From the NCBI GenBank assembly GCA_004352715.1, contig SCFE01000067.1, forward strand, positions 724,596-788,595: 64,000 nt of DNA, in the 5' to 3' direction. Below are positions 34,853 through 49,822 of this stretch, piece after piece. How positions within the stretch are numbered: the stretch's first letter is position 1; every line of letters begins with the position of its first letter. This stretch comes from Hofstenia miamia (lineage: Eukaryota; Xenacoelomorpha; Acoela). Made by a program: the position numbers and the translations under genes. The notes below the pieces were generated by a model. The model was not told where the DNA came from and ran no database searches. It saw nothing but the letters and a program-made list of their open reading frames with translations.

Positions 34853-37800
34853 GTATACTTCATAATAGGAAATCAAATGCACAATTTATAAAAATACCAG
34901 AGATGAGAGTTTTGTTCTCATTTATTTCATAACTACAACCACTGCCTACTATAATGCAGCCTGGACACCTGGAAGTTCCATCAAAGGCGATTAGCGAGCA
35001 ATCATTAATAAAATGAACTATATGAGCTTCTATAAATAGTAACTAACATAGATTGCAAACATTGATAACTGATGAGAAACTTATAAAAATGAATTCTCGT
35101 GTAAAATTTTTGAATTTCCTAAATTCACTAAGTTTCGATTTTCTTTTTTTAGAATTGATGTTATTTTATAGATTATTAAAAAATGTTAATGCATGTCTTT
35201 ATTGATAATACATAAATACTGAAGTCATGATCAGCGCAAAATACATGATTGGTAATAGTTTGTAAGAAGAATTCTAATGTAAGGATTCTGTCCAATTAGA
35301 TAAAGTGAAATCTTCATTGGCAACTAGTGAAAAATATGTTGCATCAGTGACACTAATGCATCAGATGGAACTTGAAGACCCTCTCGATGTAATTCTTTTC
35401 TAGAGGAATCATAGTAAACACTATCACTACTATTCTTCAACCTTGAGTTACAATGCTGACTATTTTAAAATGTTTTCGATAAAATAAACTCTGTGATGTA
35501 AAGTAACTATTTCTAGTTCAAAATCATTTTAATTCGGGTGAGTCCCAAACTATTTGAGAGCTAGTATCAAGTTAAGCAACAACCGCTATTTTTAAGATCA
35601 AAGGAAGTTCATTGACGGAATGCTTTTTAATGAAGGAATTTAGCTTAATTTTCCGTTCCGATTTGACACCATCAAATAAAGAAACAAGGAATCTTCCTCC
35701 ACTCATTATAGCCTGTAAGATCCGAAATGTTTTTCCAAGGTGTTATTACATAATTCAAGTTACCATGATTACTAAATTTCTCATTCACAAAATTTGAAAT
35801 AGCACGATTTATTATAACGCAACAGATTTCTTTTGCGTAACAGAACAACCACAACACAAAAAATATGTATTGATTGCATGTGACCAAAATTTAATCGTAT
35901 TTTTTTTCGAGTTGTCTCTGTATTTTACCGGGCGTTTTGGACAATACATAACAAACCCAAAATGTGTACTCAAGCCTGTCAGAGAACCACGTTTATTCTC
36001 ATATCATAAATTCTACATTATCATTACCATTCCTTTATTTTCGGATCTGTTCACTTGGAATTAAATGTTTTCAAAAGTTTGATTTGCGGCACTGCTTCCA
36101 CCATTTTGAATAGTATTTAGTAAATGAGTATTAGGTAAAAGGGCGACATGAAAATAACCTCTACAATCTTTATAATTTTATATCTATATAATGGAATGCA
36201 TTTAATAATGAATCAGAATTAGCCGTTCTTCAATGCCTATCAGAAAAAATGAAAAACCGCATTGTGCTTTTAACCAAGCTATTGTTTATTTTGAATTTCA
36301 CTCAATACTTACTTCCATAATCACCTTAATTCAGCACTTTTTAAATTACTTGTTTTTAATTGAATAGTATTTCGTCAAAGGATTCTGACTATGCTTATAG
36401 TATTAAATGCATTATTTCTTAAGTCTATACGGCCGACGGTCGAATTTACGAAGAAATTGTTTGAAAGTTCCGTCAGCACTAAAAAATGGAAGAGCTATTC
36501 AACAGCCGAAATGACCTAAGTACTTAATGGTTCTAGTGTTGCAAATTGATTTTAGGTTTATGGTAATTCTGGCATGCTTATATTTCAAACCAAATTTTGT
36601 GTTATTTGGTTTGTAGGAAGTATTCGAAGTCATTTTCATAAATATATGCTGGTGTTGGCTCTGCTTTCCTCGCCATTTGGTCCCAATAGATACTTTTCAC
36701 TCACCGTATGTCACCTACTTAAGTTTTCTTTTATACATATCTTAATAAGACTACAGTCTTTGTTAATATTCCAAAACTTAATAAGACAATACTGCATTAA
36801 ACTGTTTCTACTAAGACAAGCTTACTTTAACAGCAATATTTTGAAACTTAATAAGATAGTATGTAATACTATGATCTTACAAATATTATAGTAGCTTAGT
36901 CTATATAATGTTGATCCTATTAAGTTGAGAACATTTCGAATCTGGGGGGTTAGCAACACCACTAAAGGCGAAAGTAAGTAAGTCAGTAGGCCTAAGTAAA
37001 TGTATTCCAGAAAAGACTTAACCCAAATACAAACACAACCGGAAAGTTTATTGCAGCAGTGAAAATTGCTAACCAGGGTTGCGAGAGTGGCATATTTTCA
37101 TGATCCAAATCAACCCAATTTAAGATTTTTTCAAGGAACCAAACTTCAACAAAATGCTAAAATTCTCAAAGTACTGTAAAACTCACCTTGTGTATTGAAG
37201 TGCTGATAAAATTGATTTTCAAATAGACTCCTCCAAAGCACATGATTTTCTATGAAATACTTTTGCTGTCATCTTATGTACTGAAATATACAATGACTTC
37301 ATGTTATAAATTTAGTCAATGTTATCACTGACGCACACGAACCACCATTTGGGAAAATTAGATATCAATGATTTTGCAGTTCACTCATCTTGTTGACCAC
37401 GTGTACAATCATCTTTCCCACAATGAATTAACTTACAAAAATTCCTAAATTAGGATTTTCTGCAAGCTTACGGTTAGTAGTTTTGGAAAATAAGATTCAA
37501 GTTTTCTTGCTCAATGCGCAGGAAGTAGCATTCTTAAGCTAACAAACCTTTCCTAATAGCATAGATAATTGTCATTAATTGTCCACATAGTTCGCAATGT
37601 TTGTCATATCATTTCTAGAATAGAAGGCACCCAACGCTGAGCTCTGAGCAACATAGCAAGCAACGTGTTCCCGTATACGCTGTCAGCCAGAAACTCTTGT
37701 CGTACTGACAAACTGATAAATAATGATCTTTTAAATGAAATAATGCTTAGGTGATCTTTTTGTTGATGTGAAACGACCACGACTAATTTATATTTTTTAA

Positions 37801-39487
37801 TATTAATAAGATAGCCATTATCTAGATCATTTTTGTTATTGCATTTGCAATATCAATTTTGCGTTGATTAGACCGTGATACATTAGGTATTCATCTTAGG
37901 CCATGGTTAGACCAGTGATTGGTTCAAAAGTTATCTATCACATTTTGATTGAATCGCACGTCTAACCACTCAAGATAATTAGCGATGTGACGATCACACA
38001 GAAATCGTGCGCGCTCGATTTCCTTGTGATCGTCACATTGCTAATTATCTCGGTTGGTTAGACGTGCAATTCTTTCAAATGTGATAGATCACTTTTGAAC
38101 CAATCACTAGTGTAATCGTGGCCATACTAAAAACGATGCTGTGTACTAATCACTTTAAATATATACAGAACGTTTTTATGTATGGAAAGTTTACTTTTGA
38201 AAGAAACCGTAAGCAAATTTAAAAAATCACTTGCAATTAAAGTTATTCGGTGATATTGCCATGGTTTCATTTGGTTATTAAAGAATCTCCGGAATTTCAT
38301 GTCAAAATTAAGTGGAATATTCCGTTAAATGGAGAATATCATTCTCTGTCATTTGCTTTATCTCTGAACTCAATCTTTACTGAGATAATGCATCATGCAG
38401 AAGTCAGAATTGTCAAACCAACTAATAATTTTAATTGACTGAGGCATGGACGTTGAGGGAATTGAACGTAATTGGATATTAAAATGAATTATGAAACCTT
38501 ATTAATCACCTTTTGAAAATTAATACTTGTAAAACTTTATATTTTTAGAATAATTTGATTAATTGCAGAAAGCTATTCAAATCAGTATTCTATGAATATC
38601 TTGCTATTTTATACGCACTTACAAATTTTTAAAGACATTTTGTAAATAGCATATCAAATACACACAAAATTAATACATATTTAAAATACTAATAGCTTAA
38701 AACGTTTGAATATGTTTCTGTTAAAATAGCAATTTTATTATGCATTTAGAATATTCACGTTTAAAACGGAGAGAATTGAGAGGATCTGTGAACAGTGTTG
38801 CTAACAGCTAACATGGTTGGTCGAATACAGATGAACATAGAGAGGAAATTTAGGCCCAAACCGGTTGACTAAGGAAGCTTTGGGCTTGGCCCCGAAAAAT
38901 TAAAATTTGCAGCAATTCGCTCATTTATATGATCCAAGTCAAAAATATTTTTTGGTTTGTTAGGCTAAGTTTGAAAATGTTAAAAATTCCTAATAAAACA
39001 CTGCAAGCTGAAATTGAAAAATCTAATTTAGTTTTAGACAATGAAAGCTACATAATATAGATGTCCCTTTATTGCATATGTATTGAATAACAATTGTCAA
39101 TGAACAAACAATTACCAATCACCACGTTTCTGCACAGTTAATCGGCAATGTACGTGCAATTTATTCGAGTCATTTTCCAACTTGTTAACTGAAATGCTCT
39201 AGTTTTCCACCATTTTATTGTAATACTTATTTTGGGTCACTTCCAACAACAACATTATGTACAAAATGTTGCGCCCGCCACTTTAAAATATGCTCTAAAT
39301 TTCATTTTGACGTAGTGTTCGATTACAGTTTTTATTTCTTTAGAATTAACCTCCATATCTAATTAATATCAATAGAAAAATATTCAATCAAATTTAAAAA
39401 TGATAGTTGGGAAAATGATTTAAATAAATTGGAAAAATATTGCCAATTAGTTATTCAGAGACATGCTGCTATCTATGGTAATAGTCT

Positions 39488-39527
<40 letters not shown>

Positions 39528-40079
39528 GTTTGTTCATTTACAATTGTTATTCAATAAATACTAAATAAAGCGAAATTTATAAAATGAAAGTATGAAATTT
39601 CTATCAAAAGTTATTGCTGTGACTGAAGTAGTTGAGAAGATTAAGATTTTTTCTTTGAAAACTTCGAATTTTTGAAAAAAATTTAAATTATATACATATA
39701 TAATTTACATGTATTTATAATGTTTCGAGCCCATGGAAGCAACAAAGACTTTTACCTTTTTCTTGATACACGCATTAATTTCCAAAACCCATTGAGGCAT
39801 GCTGTACGCAATGTCCTCGGGTTGCGAGGCCAAAGGTGTTTAAAATTTTTTCTAGAGTCATGACAAATTTTCAAAAATCCCCTGGTTGCTTAAGGTTAAT
39901 TGTTGAAAAAAAAATTCATTCTTGGGTACGATTAAGAAATTTCAGTTACTGGTAAGTCATTTTTACGGGCTATTGCAGCTACCGCGTGTATTTAGAGGCG
40001 GTCCGGAGCAAGACAACTGGAATTGGGCAAAAATTACAAAGAAATCTTTGTCCCTAAGCCTAATATTTAATAATATTTA

Positions 40080-40119
<40 letters not shown>

Positions 40120-43100
40120 GAATAGGTTGATACCAGAGGAGCAGTAGGGATGTAGGACAAAGACAAGAGGATGCAAGGATCAGTTGTTGATAGACCAAGC
40201 AGTAGTGGAGAATTGCAGAAGAAGGAAGACAAACTTGGCAATGGCATGGAGAGACTACAGGAAGGCATATGACAGCATTTCACATGAGTGGGTATTGAAG
40301 ACGTTAGCAGCTAATGGAGTTTCACAGAAATGGGTTGAGTTTATAGTGAGGGAGATGGGAAAGTGGCAGACTGAGATANTAGAGTCCTGAGGAAAGCTCT
40401 CAGACTCCCTGGGAACTGGTGAGTTCCCCGAGCTGAGAGGGATACCAGCATGAAGCTGTGATGTGCAAGGATAAGAATAATGAATGATAATGTCAGTAGG
40501 TTTTGGAGTTAACATTGACCAATGGTTAAAACGATAAGAATTAAATCAAAGCACAAAAGATGTCTAATTTTATTTTCCCAACAATATGGTTATCATTATA
40601 ATATTATTATTATTTTAGCAATTTTCCAATTATTTTTCATTGTAGTAAGCAATGGTTAGATGTTTCTTACACATAAATCACGTGCAAATTATTCCAAAAA
40701 TAAATATGAGTTATACATTTGCGAAGACAGTTTGGAAATTGAGACCCAAATAAAAAATCCTGCATATACTCCTGGTTGTAGAACCAAAAGAGCTTTACTC
40801 GGACATCACTATTAGAAATAGTTTAATGGGGTCGAAAACTCATCGTAGAAAAACAGCGGTACTAAAATGAGGTAAATCAATTTACTATTTTTTACAAAAG
40901 TGCTTTAGACTTTTTCACTTGTATTTAGTGCGATAGGAACTCATTTGATTATTAATATTCTTTTCTTTGTGGGGGACTCAGAAATTGACAATATTCCTAC
41001 TGTCTTTTTTTAAAGAAATTCCTACTTTATAGTATTGCAGCAAAATGATAATATTACATTACTATGTTTGTATGAATCAATAAACACTGCTTGCTTAATA
41101 CAAAGATATAATAGAAAACATACACACACCTGCTAATGTAAATTTATTGCCTACATAAACACAGACACATATGTTCCCTCTTAAGTATCTTGAAACAATG
41201 GGAGACAATTAAATATATTTTGCACTTTAGTACTAAGTGTAAAATCTGAAACGAGGACGTTTTAGACATTACAGACAGTGTCACACAGAAGTTTGAATAG
41301 GCCTGGACTGACAGGGCTTGAGGCGAGATTTGCAAATAGCGGTCCGAAATTTAAAATAGCTGATTTGAATATTACGCAGCACTGCAAGAAAATCAACCCA
41401 AATTCAGTGAAGGCTGTAGAATGTTGAAATAATGCGTTGAAAAATATAATTTATATTTTGAAATGTTATGCTACCACTTATATTTTTTATAAATTCATTT
41501 AGTTTTCAATTTCAGTGTTTAAATTTTACTATAAATTTCTAATGTACCTAAAATTGGTCTAGCAAACTGAAAAGTTGAAGAATTTTTTTGGAAAAAATCA
41601 TAAAAATGGGCCTAAAATGTGCTGCATTGCTATTAATTAAAATGAGCTGGGCTTGGACCTATATTTTCGCTGCATGTTCATCTCTACCATTAATGTATGA
41701 GCAGCGCTGTACTCCTAAGTAATTAACAAGAGGGTTATTATCTTGAGTTTTTTATTTTTATGAAATATTTTTACCATAATTTATATTCTCAACAAATAAA
41801 ATCCAAAACTCGAATACTAACATAAATTTGCAAGGGGGGCTGCGCCCCAGTCTAGTTTAACAAGGCGGGCTGAGCCCCTTGAACACCCCCTCGAATACAA
41901 TGTTGTGTATGAGTTCGTACATTCTCACAACTTTATGAGTTCACTATTAATGTCTGATAGAATTTCATGTTTTGTTTGAATCTGTATTTCATGCCATACG
42001 TTGCTAACATACAGCACCTCGCAGTATATTTGTTTGAAGTGGCCATAAATAAATTATAATATAGCGTCCCCAACCCAACTCTCGCGCTCAACACTAAACA
42101 AAGGAATAACGTAATTCAATAGAAATTTAAATGGCATTCCCCAGGTGTTGCTATCCAGAAGTAAAATTGAGAAGTGGATTTCGCCGACAATTCAATTAGT
42201 TTATGACTTCTGTTAAATTTACAAACAATAAAGTTGTGTTAAGTCACAAAACTTTGCTTTAAATCTCAAGCATATCTAACGTCAAGTTTGTAAATTTCTT
42301 GTTATATGAACACAATGCAAGATGTCCCCTTTTTGAAATGGCTTGTTAATGTATAATGTAAAACCAGTGTTGATAAAAAAATCGATTTGATAGATGTAGG
42401 GAAAATATGTTTTTTGTTCGGCGCTTAGCATTTTTTCAGTATTTGATGGAATGGGAACGGATAAAGGGGAATGAGAACTCATCCACTTTCAAAATCTTTA
42501 GGATTATAAAAATTATTAAATTGGATATTTAGTATGATATGTTTTTAATAAAATTATTTTGGTTAAAAAAAGACGTCAGAGTAGTTTCTTGACATTGTTC
42601 TTCTAATGCAAACATGTGTGAATTTCTAAATAATTTGCACAAAACTAAATTTCAGAAGTTGTTTGATCTTTTAAATCTTGCGAAGGTGTCAAACATACGT
42701 AGTCTTATAAACCATCAACAGTTAATGTAATAAGGTATATAGCTGTCTAGAAATACATTTAATTCTAGCAAACAAAAACCATCGCATATTAATTGTGCGT
42801 GTTATTTAATAAAACATTTTATGAGCAATCTCTGAATTATCAGGAAGAACACCCGGCAATTGTTTTATTCAGGCATAAATTGCATCCGCCATTAGATTTT
42901 AAAATTCTTTATATTATATAGCATCAATTAAAACAATTTCTTCTAGTTATGTAAAGAAAAATTCTTTGGCAATCAGCTAAAGTTCCTGTCTAATTTCGAC
43001 ATTTGATTTTCTAAAAATGACATTGACATTGGTTGTAGATTAAGTGAACTCTAATAATATATTTTATTTAATAATTTGATTTCAAATATCATATTTATAG

Positions 43101-46100
43101 TTTTGCATATTGCTGCATGAATCAAGAATTGTACTTCTGATTACAAAAATTCTTATACTAAAATATCCATGTTCAAATCCGTAAGGATTTTTTTCGAACT
43201 TTAGAAGAAATATTGTTCTAATTCAGCAGTGAGCGCTCATTCTACAAAACGAATGGAGAGTTAAGGCAAGGACAATATTTGGCAAGAATATTCAAAGAGT
43301 GTGATTTGAAGTGTAGTTTCTGGAGCGAAAACATTATTTTAGAGACAAGTAAGAGATTGAAAGCGTCTGACCTTGTTAAGAATTACTTCTAAGTGTTTGA
43401 TTATGCTATGGTTGCAGTCAGAGTCTTTTTGATGTTTCGTTAGACAGTCAAAATGTTTTTTACTTTCATTTATTAAATTTAGAGAATCGAATCACAAGTT
43501 AATATTATTTTGGATTTTTCTGACGTGTGGGTCGGTTTGGATCAGAACTTTCAGGGAAAATTGCTTCCGGTATATTACTTCTTTTACATGTCGCGCTAAA
43601 GCTTATACTCTAATGTAGTCCTACTTATGCAAAAAAGCAAATTTGTAACCGCTATGAAATGTGATTATTTCTATGTCTTCAATTTTCTCAGCAGCAGCAT
43701 CTTCAAATACTACTACAAACATAAACTTCAGAAAATTTAAGATTTAAACTTGAGAAACTTTTACCATGTATTTGGATAAACGTTGTGTTACTAAACCTGT
43801 TAATTATTGCGGAGCTAAGTAAAGTAATAATGTAAATAATGCCTGTCTATCTCGTGTACGACGCTGTCAATCAACAACCACCAATTCCGGATTTGGTTAC
43901 ACGTTCTAATTAAAAATGGTTTATATAATCATTAATATTTAAGACCTTTTTGACAAAAAAACAGGTGATGGGAACAACTCCTTTAAATGTTTAATTTCAA
44001 ATTTTCAAAACAGAATAGAATGACTTCATACATCCTCTAGTTGATATTTATAATGTCTGAAGAAAGTGATAAAGAATTATTTTTTCATTTTTTAATTTCT
44101 TATTCTCTTGTTGATTGCTATCTTAATCCATTGGATGTTATTGAAAATCGTTTATATGTTACTGGCAAAACTTCAATTTACTTCATGTTTACCTATTCAT
44201 AGATTTATCATTTCAATGTAAATAATGGGATTTACATGGTTCAAAACGAACTTGGTATTATAATTTTTAAGTAATATTGGATCAAACTTTAAATATCCAC
44301 AACAATACTTAAATAATGCATGTCCAGTGTTGGAAACGAGACGCTATATTTAACTGGGATGACAACGTCTTTAGAACATATAAAGATAGACATATAAACT
44401 TTCAATATAATTAGTGAAGCACAGCGACTACTTCTTCTAACGGCTAAATCCGGAAAATTTCGCTCAATAGCTGGTTAGTGTTAAAATATTGAAGTAACGA
44501 CTAAAAATAGTTTCACTGGTAGGCAAGCACTAAATTTTGCATTGCACTGTACGGTGTCCATTAGGGAAATACCTTTCCCACGAGAACAGCCGAAATTTCT
44601 TAATAGATTCTTAAGGTAGAGATTACTTGACTGCTAAATCAAACAAAATGTCAGTAAAAAATGACAAATTTAAAATCCATGGTAGTCAAATGCATTTTTT
44701 AGGGTCTATTCTCTTAATATTTGTCAAAAATTTTCGCTCTTGAACATGACTAAGATGTCTCTTTGTTAGAAAATCCTGCCTATATCCCTCAAAGAATACT
44801 ATAATTCAATTGATAATAGAAAGTTCTATAATCCATCCTATAATCACCAATTATAAGGGCATCTCTGCCCTAAGTCTATGGTAGTTTAGTGCACTCATTT
44901 GTAGAAAAAATTAGACTGCAAGTTTCTAAAAAATATTTTGAAGAATATGAACGATTGCAATCTTTGTACCATCCAACATTGACTGCGCGTTGTCAGCATT
45001 ATCACATGCCATAGTAATTGAAAGGCAAGTCACTTTTACAATGAACACTTGATTGTAGTAAGATTTATTTAAGTGGACTTTTTTAGTTTCAGAATATTTT
45101 TAAATTTCTGAAATTAAACTAAACGAACCCGCAACAAGAACAGTTTTGACTCCTGCTCTACATATGTCTGGAATATTGAATGATTTGTTTCAAAAAATAT
45201 CTTTTATATATTTCTGGCAGGACCTTATAATACATTTTAGATCCTTCGCAGGTTTCTTAAGAGGCTGGGATAAGACCTTATAATTGAAATTTATTCTTCC
45301 ATATGCTTAAATATACTTCAAAAAACACAAGCATTTAAAGATTTACGATAAAACATTACTCATGGCATAAGTTTTACTCGTTTCGTATTATATCAGCTGT
45401 CTAGACGTCGCTTTTGGTAAGTCTTTTGTCTTGAGCAATTATTTGAAAGGAGGTGTTCCACTGTTTTAATTTCCACGATATCTCTATTGATTTTACGTCA
45501 ACAAATTCATTGTGATTCAACTTCTCTGTCTCACACAATTTTAGCAAATGTTATATGATCAGCAAAATGAGCCAAAAGTAAAAATTTAGCGCAAAAGTAG
45601 TTCTTTTAAAGTAAAATATTCAATTAAAACTTTTGAACAAATGTTTGGTAATCATTTCAGTTTAAACGTTGGCAATGGATGCATAGATAAATATTTTATA
45701 GTTGGTATGACTTCTATTGAAATTCACATCTATTATAAATGTTAGAACAGCTTCAAAATGTCTGGCTATACATCTATTCTTCGTCCCTTAAAGTGCCCTT
45801 ATATGAAAAACACGTGGAAATAACTCTTGAAATTTTAAATATATTGTAAATTTTATAAAATTTAAAGTTTATTGAATTTAGCGTAGTAACAACGGTTCAT
45901 ATTTTTCCGCAAAGGTTCTTTGCTAAAGTAGAAGTTTTTCTCATTTTCAGACGGCAATTACCAATAAGTAATAATAGGAAAATCAAATTAGGATTGTGTG
46001 ATTTTAACGCAACGGTATGACCTTATAAAGGAGATAGAGACATAACGAGATACTTAAGGTTTATCAGGTAAGAAAAACATAGACTCCTTTAACTTTTAAA

Positions 46101-49100
46101 ATATCCACACTATCAGGTTGGGAACATTGATAACGTAATTTGGCTCTTGTAATTTTGCCTAGATTCGAGCTTCCAAAACAACTTCACATGTTAAAATTGC
46201 GTGTTTTATGCTAGTTTTTTTAAATATGTAAAAGTACATATTTGGCAGCTAGGCTTAGAAAAATTTGAAAGCTATTACGGCTGATACGCTTAGTGAAATT
46301 TACTCAAGTGATTTGCACTAGCAATTGAACTTGATGTTAGTATTCAATCTTCAAAGTTAATTATTTGCGCTCTATTACTAAATTGCAAGTGCTGCCAGTA
46401 TTATAAATATTATACTTCTTAATATCTCCAATTCCCAAAAACATCATCTAAGTTCAACAATCAAATTTAACGCTTACTTTTTGAGAAAAATCAGATGGAC
46501 TAGTGGAAAATTTAATGCAAACCTGAAAATATTGCCTTTCTTTGTAATGATTTTATAATTTCTGTCAAACTGTATATATTTTGACAAAGCTTATATTTTT
46601 CAAAAACTTCTGTATCAAATAATGTAAGATAAATTATTTTTCTATTTTCTACATTTTAATTTAATTAATTTAAATCTTAATACATTTAGCATTTGTAGTA
46701 ATTCAGGATAAATTCTTAATTTGAAAGTTATACTGAATTTTATCAAATGCAAAAATTTTTTGTCAATTGGTAGAATTGAGATTATTAATTGTCTGTGGAA
46801 TATACCCGTCTCACCCTGGAATTTGTTCACAATGAGTTAACCGGGTTGAATGAACAGTGCATCTAGACATTTCATAATGCTGGAGGCTGATCAGTTCTGG
46901 CAATTATTTTGATTGAAAAACTAAATAAAGTTTGGCATTTAGGATTAAATTTTTAGGCATCTGTTATGCTGAATTTGGAGTTAGAGCACCAAAAACTACT
47001 GGTTCTGCTTACATGTACAGCTATGTGACAGTTGGCGAGTTTTTTGCGTTCATTATTGGATGGAATCTCATCCTGGAATACATGATAGGCACTGCTGCAG
47101 GTGCTAGTGCTCTTAGTAGTTGCTTTGATTCTCTTTCTCATCATGCACTTAGCAATCTAATGCACGACATTGGGGCTGGTACGCAAGCAGGTAAATATAT
47201 TTAAATACATAAGCAGGAATGCATTGATTCATGTTTGTAAATTATATCTTTTTATTAAAAGACTTTACTTTCTAAAAGAAAGTTACAAATAAATAAAAAT
47301 TGTGTACAAAATAAATAAGAGTTCTTTCCTTTGCAACAAGAACAAATGCATATAAGATGAAAAGAACAAAGATTAGTAATGCCGTAATATTTTAAAAAAT
47401 AGTTCCAAAAAATTTAATTTAATGGACAATCGAATAGATCAATCTTTATATGGAAATGCACACAATTTACTACTTTAGGAAATCTTTGGAAAAATAAATT
47501 ACTTGTAGATTTTTTATTCAGATGTTTTGACGTGAAAACTGTTTTGGTTTTCACGTCAAAATATCTGAATAAAAAAATATATTGTATGTTGGATATTATT
47601 TAACGCTTAGTCAGCACTTTGTAGTAATTCTATAATAGTTTCTTGTTTGTTATTGGTACAATTGACATTATTATAATTTAATCGAGTAAAAAATCTTGTG
47701 TTACTGACTAAAATCATAACGAAAGATATCTGACTATAACTTGGATAAATAAATTTCAAATGGAATATACAAAATATCGCTTCATTTAATTTGTTACTTA
47801 AAAATTGATGCTATCAAGACCATCTTAAACCACGGCTTGGCGATGTGCAGTTTAAAGCGAGATAAGAAACTTTTGCAAGTAGAGAATTGGTTTAAAATCT
47901 TGCTCAAATATGCAATACAATTAATACCAAAAACGCTTTTTAGTTTTGTGGACATACATCCATTCCATTTTTTGCAAATAAATAAAAATTTCACCAAGCC
48001 AATTATATGGTTTCACAAATAAAGAAGTGAATTCAATTTTTATAAAAGTTCCATCTCAAAGTACAAAAGTTAGATTCACACATCTGCTTGTGTCATTCTA
48101 AATTCTGTGATTTTGACATTTAGAAAAATTATTGTGAATGGCCTCATTTCATTTGAATGTAGTTTTTACAATATTCAAGAAATCAAAATTTTTGGATTTG
48201 GTTGCTTTTAGTAGCTTGCTACATCAAATGTTGGTCTGTGGTAAGGAATTTTAATGCAAATTGCCGCATGTGACTACAATAGGCTTTGAAACAATGCAAC
48301 CCGGCTTTTTACGTTCAGAATCAAAAAACAATAAAAAAAAATTTAGTTCTTATTCAATATTAAGATATCAAGACACAAAACAAACATAGTTTCCTCATAA
48401 TAATGAGATGTAAAATTACCACAGTTCATATATTTCCTTTTTTAGTTTGCAAAGCAAAGTAAATCGCAAATTACAAAGTAAATTTGATGATATTTTATGG
48501 CTTATGTTAGTAAATGGTGGAAATTCCCAGTGTTAGTGTTGATATTGATCCGAATAAATATCACTGACTTTATATCAATCAAGGGTTTGCATTTGTTTGA
48601 TTTGATATTAATTTTTATATCAATTGGTTTCAATTTGTATAATTTGAGGTGGAAATTTGTTGAAATTGTAAATATACTATACATCCACATTTTTACATTT
48701 CCGTTACATATATTATAAGATGTGCGTATTTTGTTAGAAATTCAGAACAACTGAAGGCGTTTTCCTTGTTCATTGGGTTCTTGCAAATGTTGTAAACAAA
48801 TATTTCAATCTTCATTAGTATATGTGGAATATATTTAGATTAGAAATAAATTTTTATTAATATATTTTTGCGATGTGCTAATAATTTATTCGCAGTTTGA
48901 TTTGTATAATTTCATAAATTCGTCCATTAAATTCAATTATTATTCCAAAAAAATTTTCATATGTAACATTGAATTTTTGTTCATAACATTTATAGTACAT
49001 CATATTCTCGTGCTTTTTCATGAGTTATAATATTTTTTTACCGAAATTTTTTTTCTAAATAACTGCTCATTTTATGTATGACACTGGCTTTCAAAGCGGG

Positions 49101-49783
49101 CATAGTATTTCCATTTTGCGAAACTTATTATTATTGTTAGTAAGAATTATGAATGTAAAATAAGCAACAAAATTGGATAATTTTGGATTGAATTCTAAGA
49201 AATTCAAACATTTAGAATCGCTAAAACCAAAATTTAATTGATTTCTAAATAATTCCGAATTTTCTAGATTTGACGAATCTTCAAAAATAATAATGGCCTA
49301 TCACATTTCTGAACAATATAATAGTGTTTAAATGAAGAATATTTGGGCAAAGAGTAAAATAAGATGAGGAAATCCCCCCAGTCTAAGAAAAGCAAAAAGA
49401 CCCAGATCGAATAATGTTAAGTGATAAACGGAATTGAAGAAATACAACCTTATTTTATATGTTAATTAAGCTTTGCAAATGTCAGTCTTAAATTTCCTTT
49501 GCTTACATATCTAATGATTAAAGACACTGCTAGTGTTCAATGAGGGCGCATGAAACCCAATGTAGCTGTGTTGCTATCAACGTATAGTTTCTATTGACAT
49601 AAATTGATATCAACGAGTAATGTTGTGTTGATCTGGTTTGATTTGTTATGAAATTTTCACATAAATGGCAACCAAAAAGGTGCAAGGCAGGGATCAAGAT
49701 TCCTGACGACAAAACTATACTTGCATTGTTCACAGGTAACCATAGCTACGTTCATGCAAAGAGACAATAGGGAAAACGTCCTG

Positions 49784-49822
<39 letters not shown>

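Noticed and set aside
36574-36891. 105-codon plus-strand frame in intron 1
   Set aside because: Low-complexity Leu/Phe/Ile-rich translation typical of AT-rich noncoding DNA; no family resemblance.
37070-37150. Complete hAT element starting at CAGGGTTGCGAGAG
   Set aside because: No matching opposite terminus or 8 bp duplication could be found; at most a solo end.
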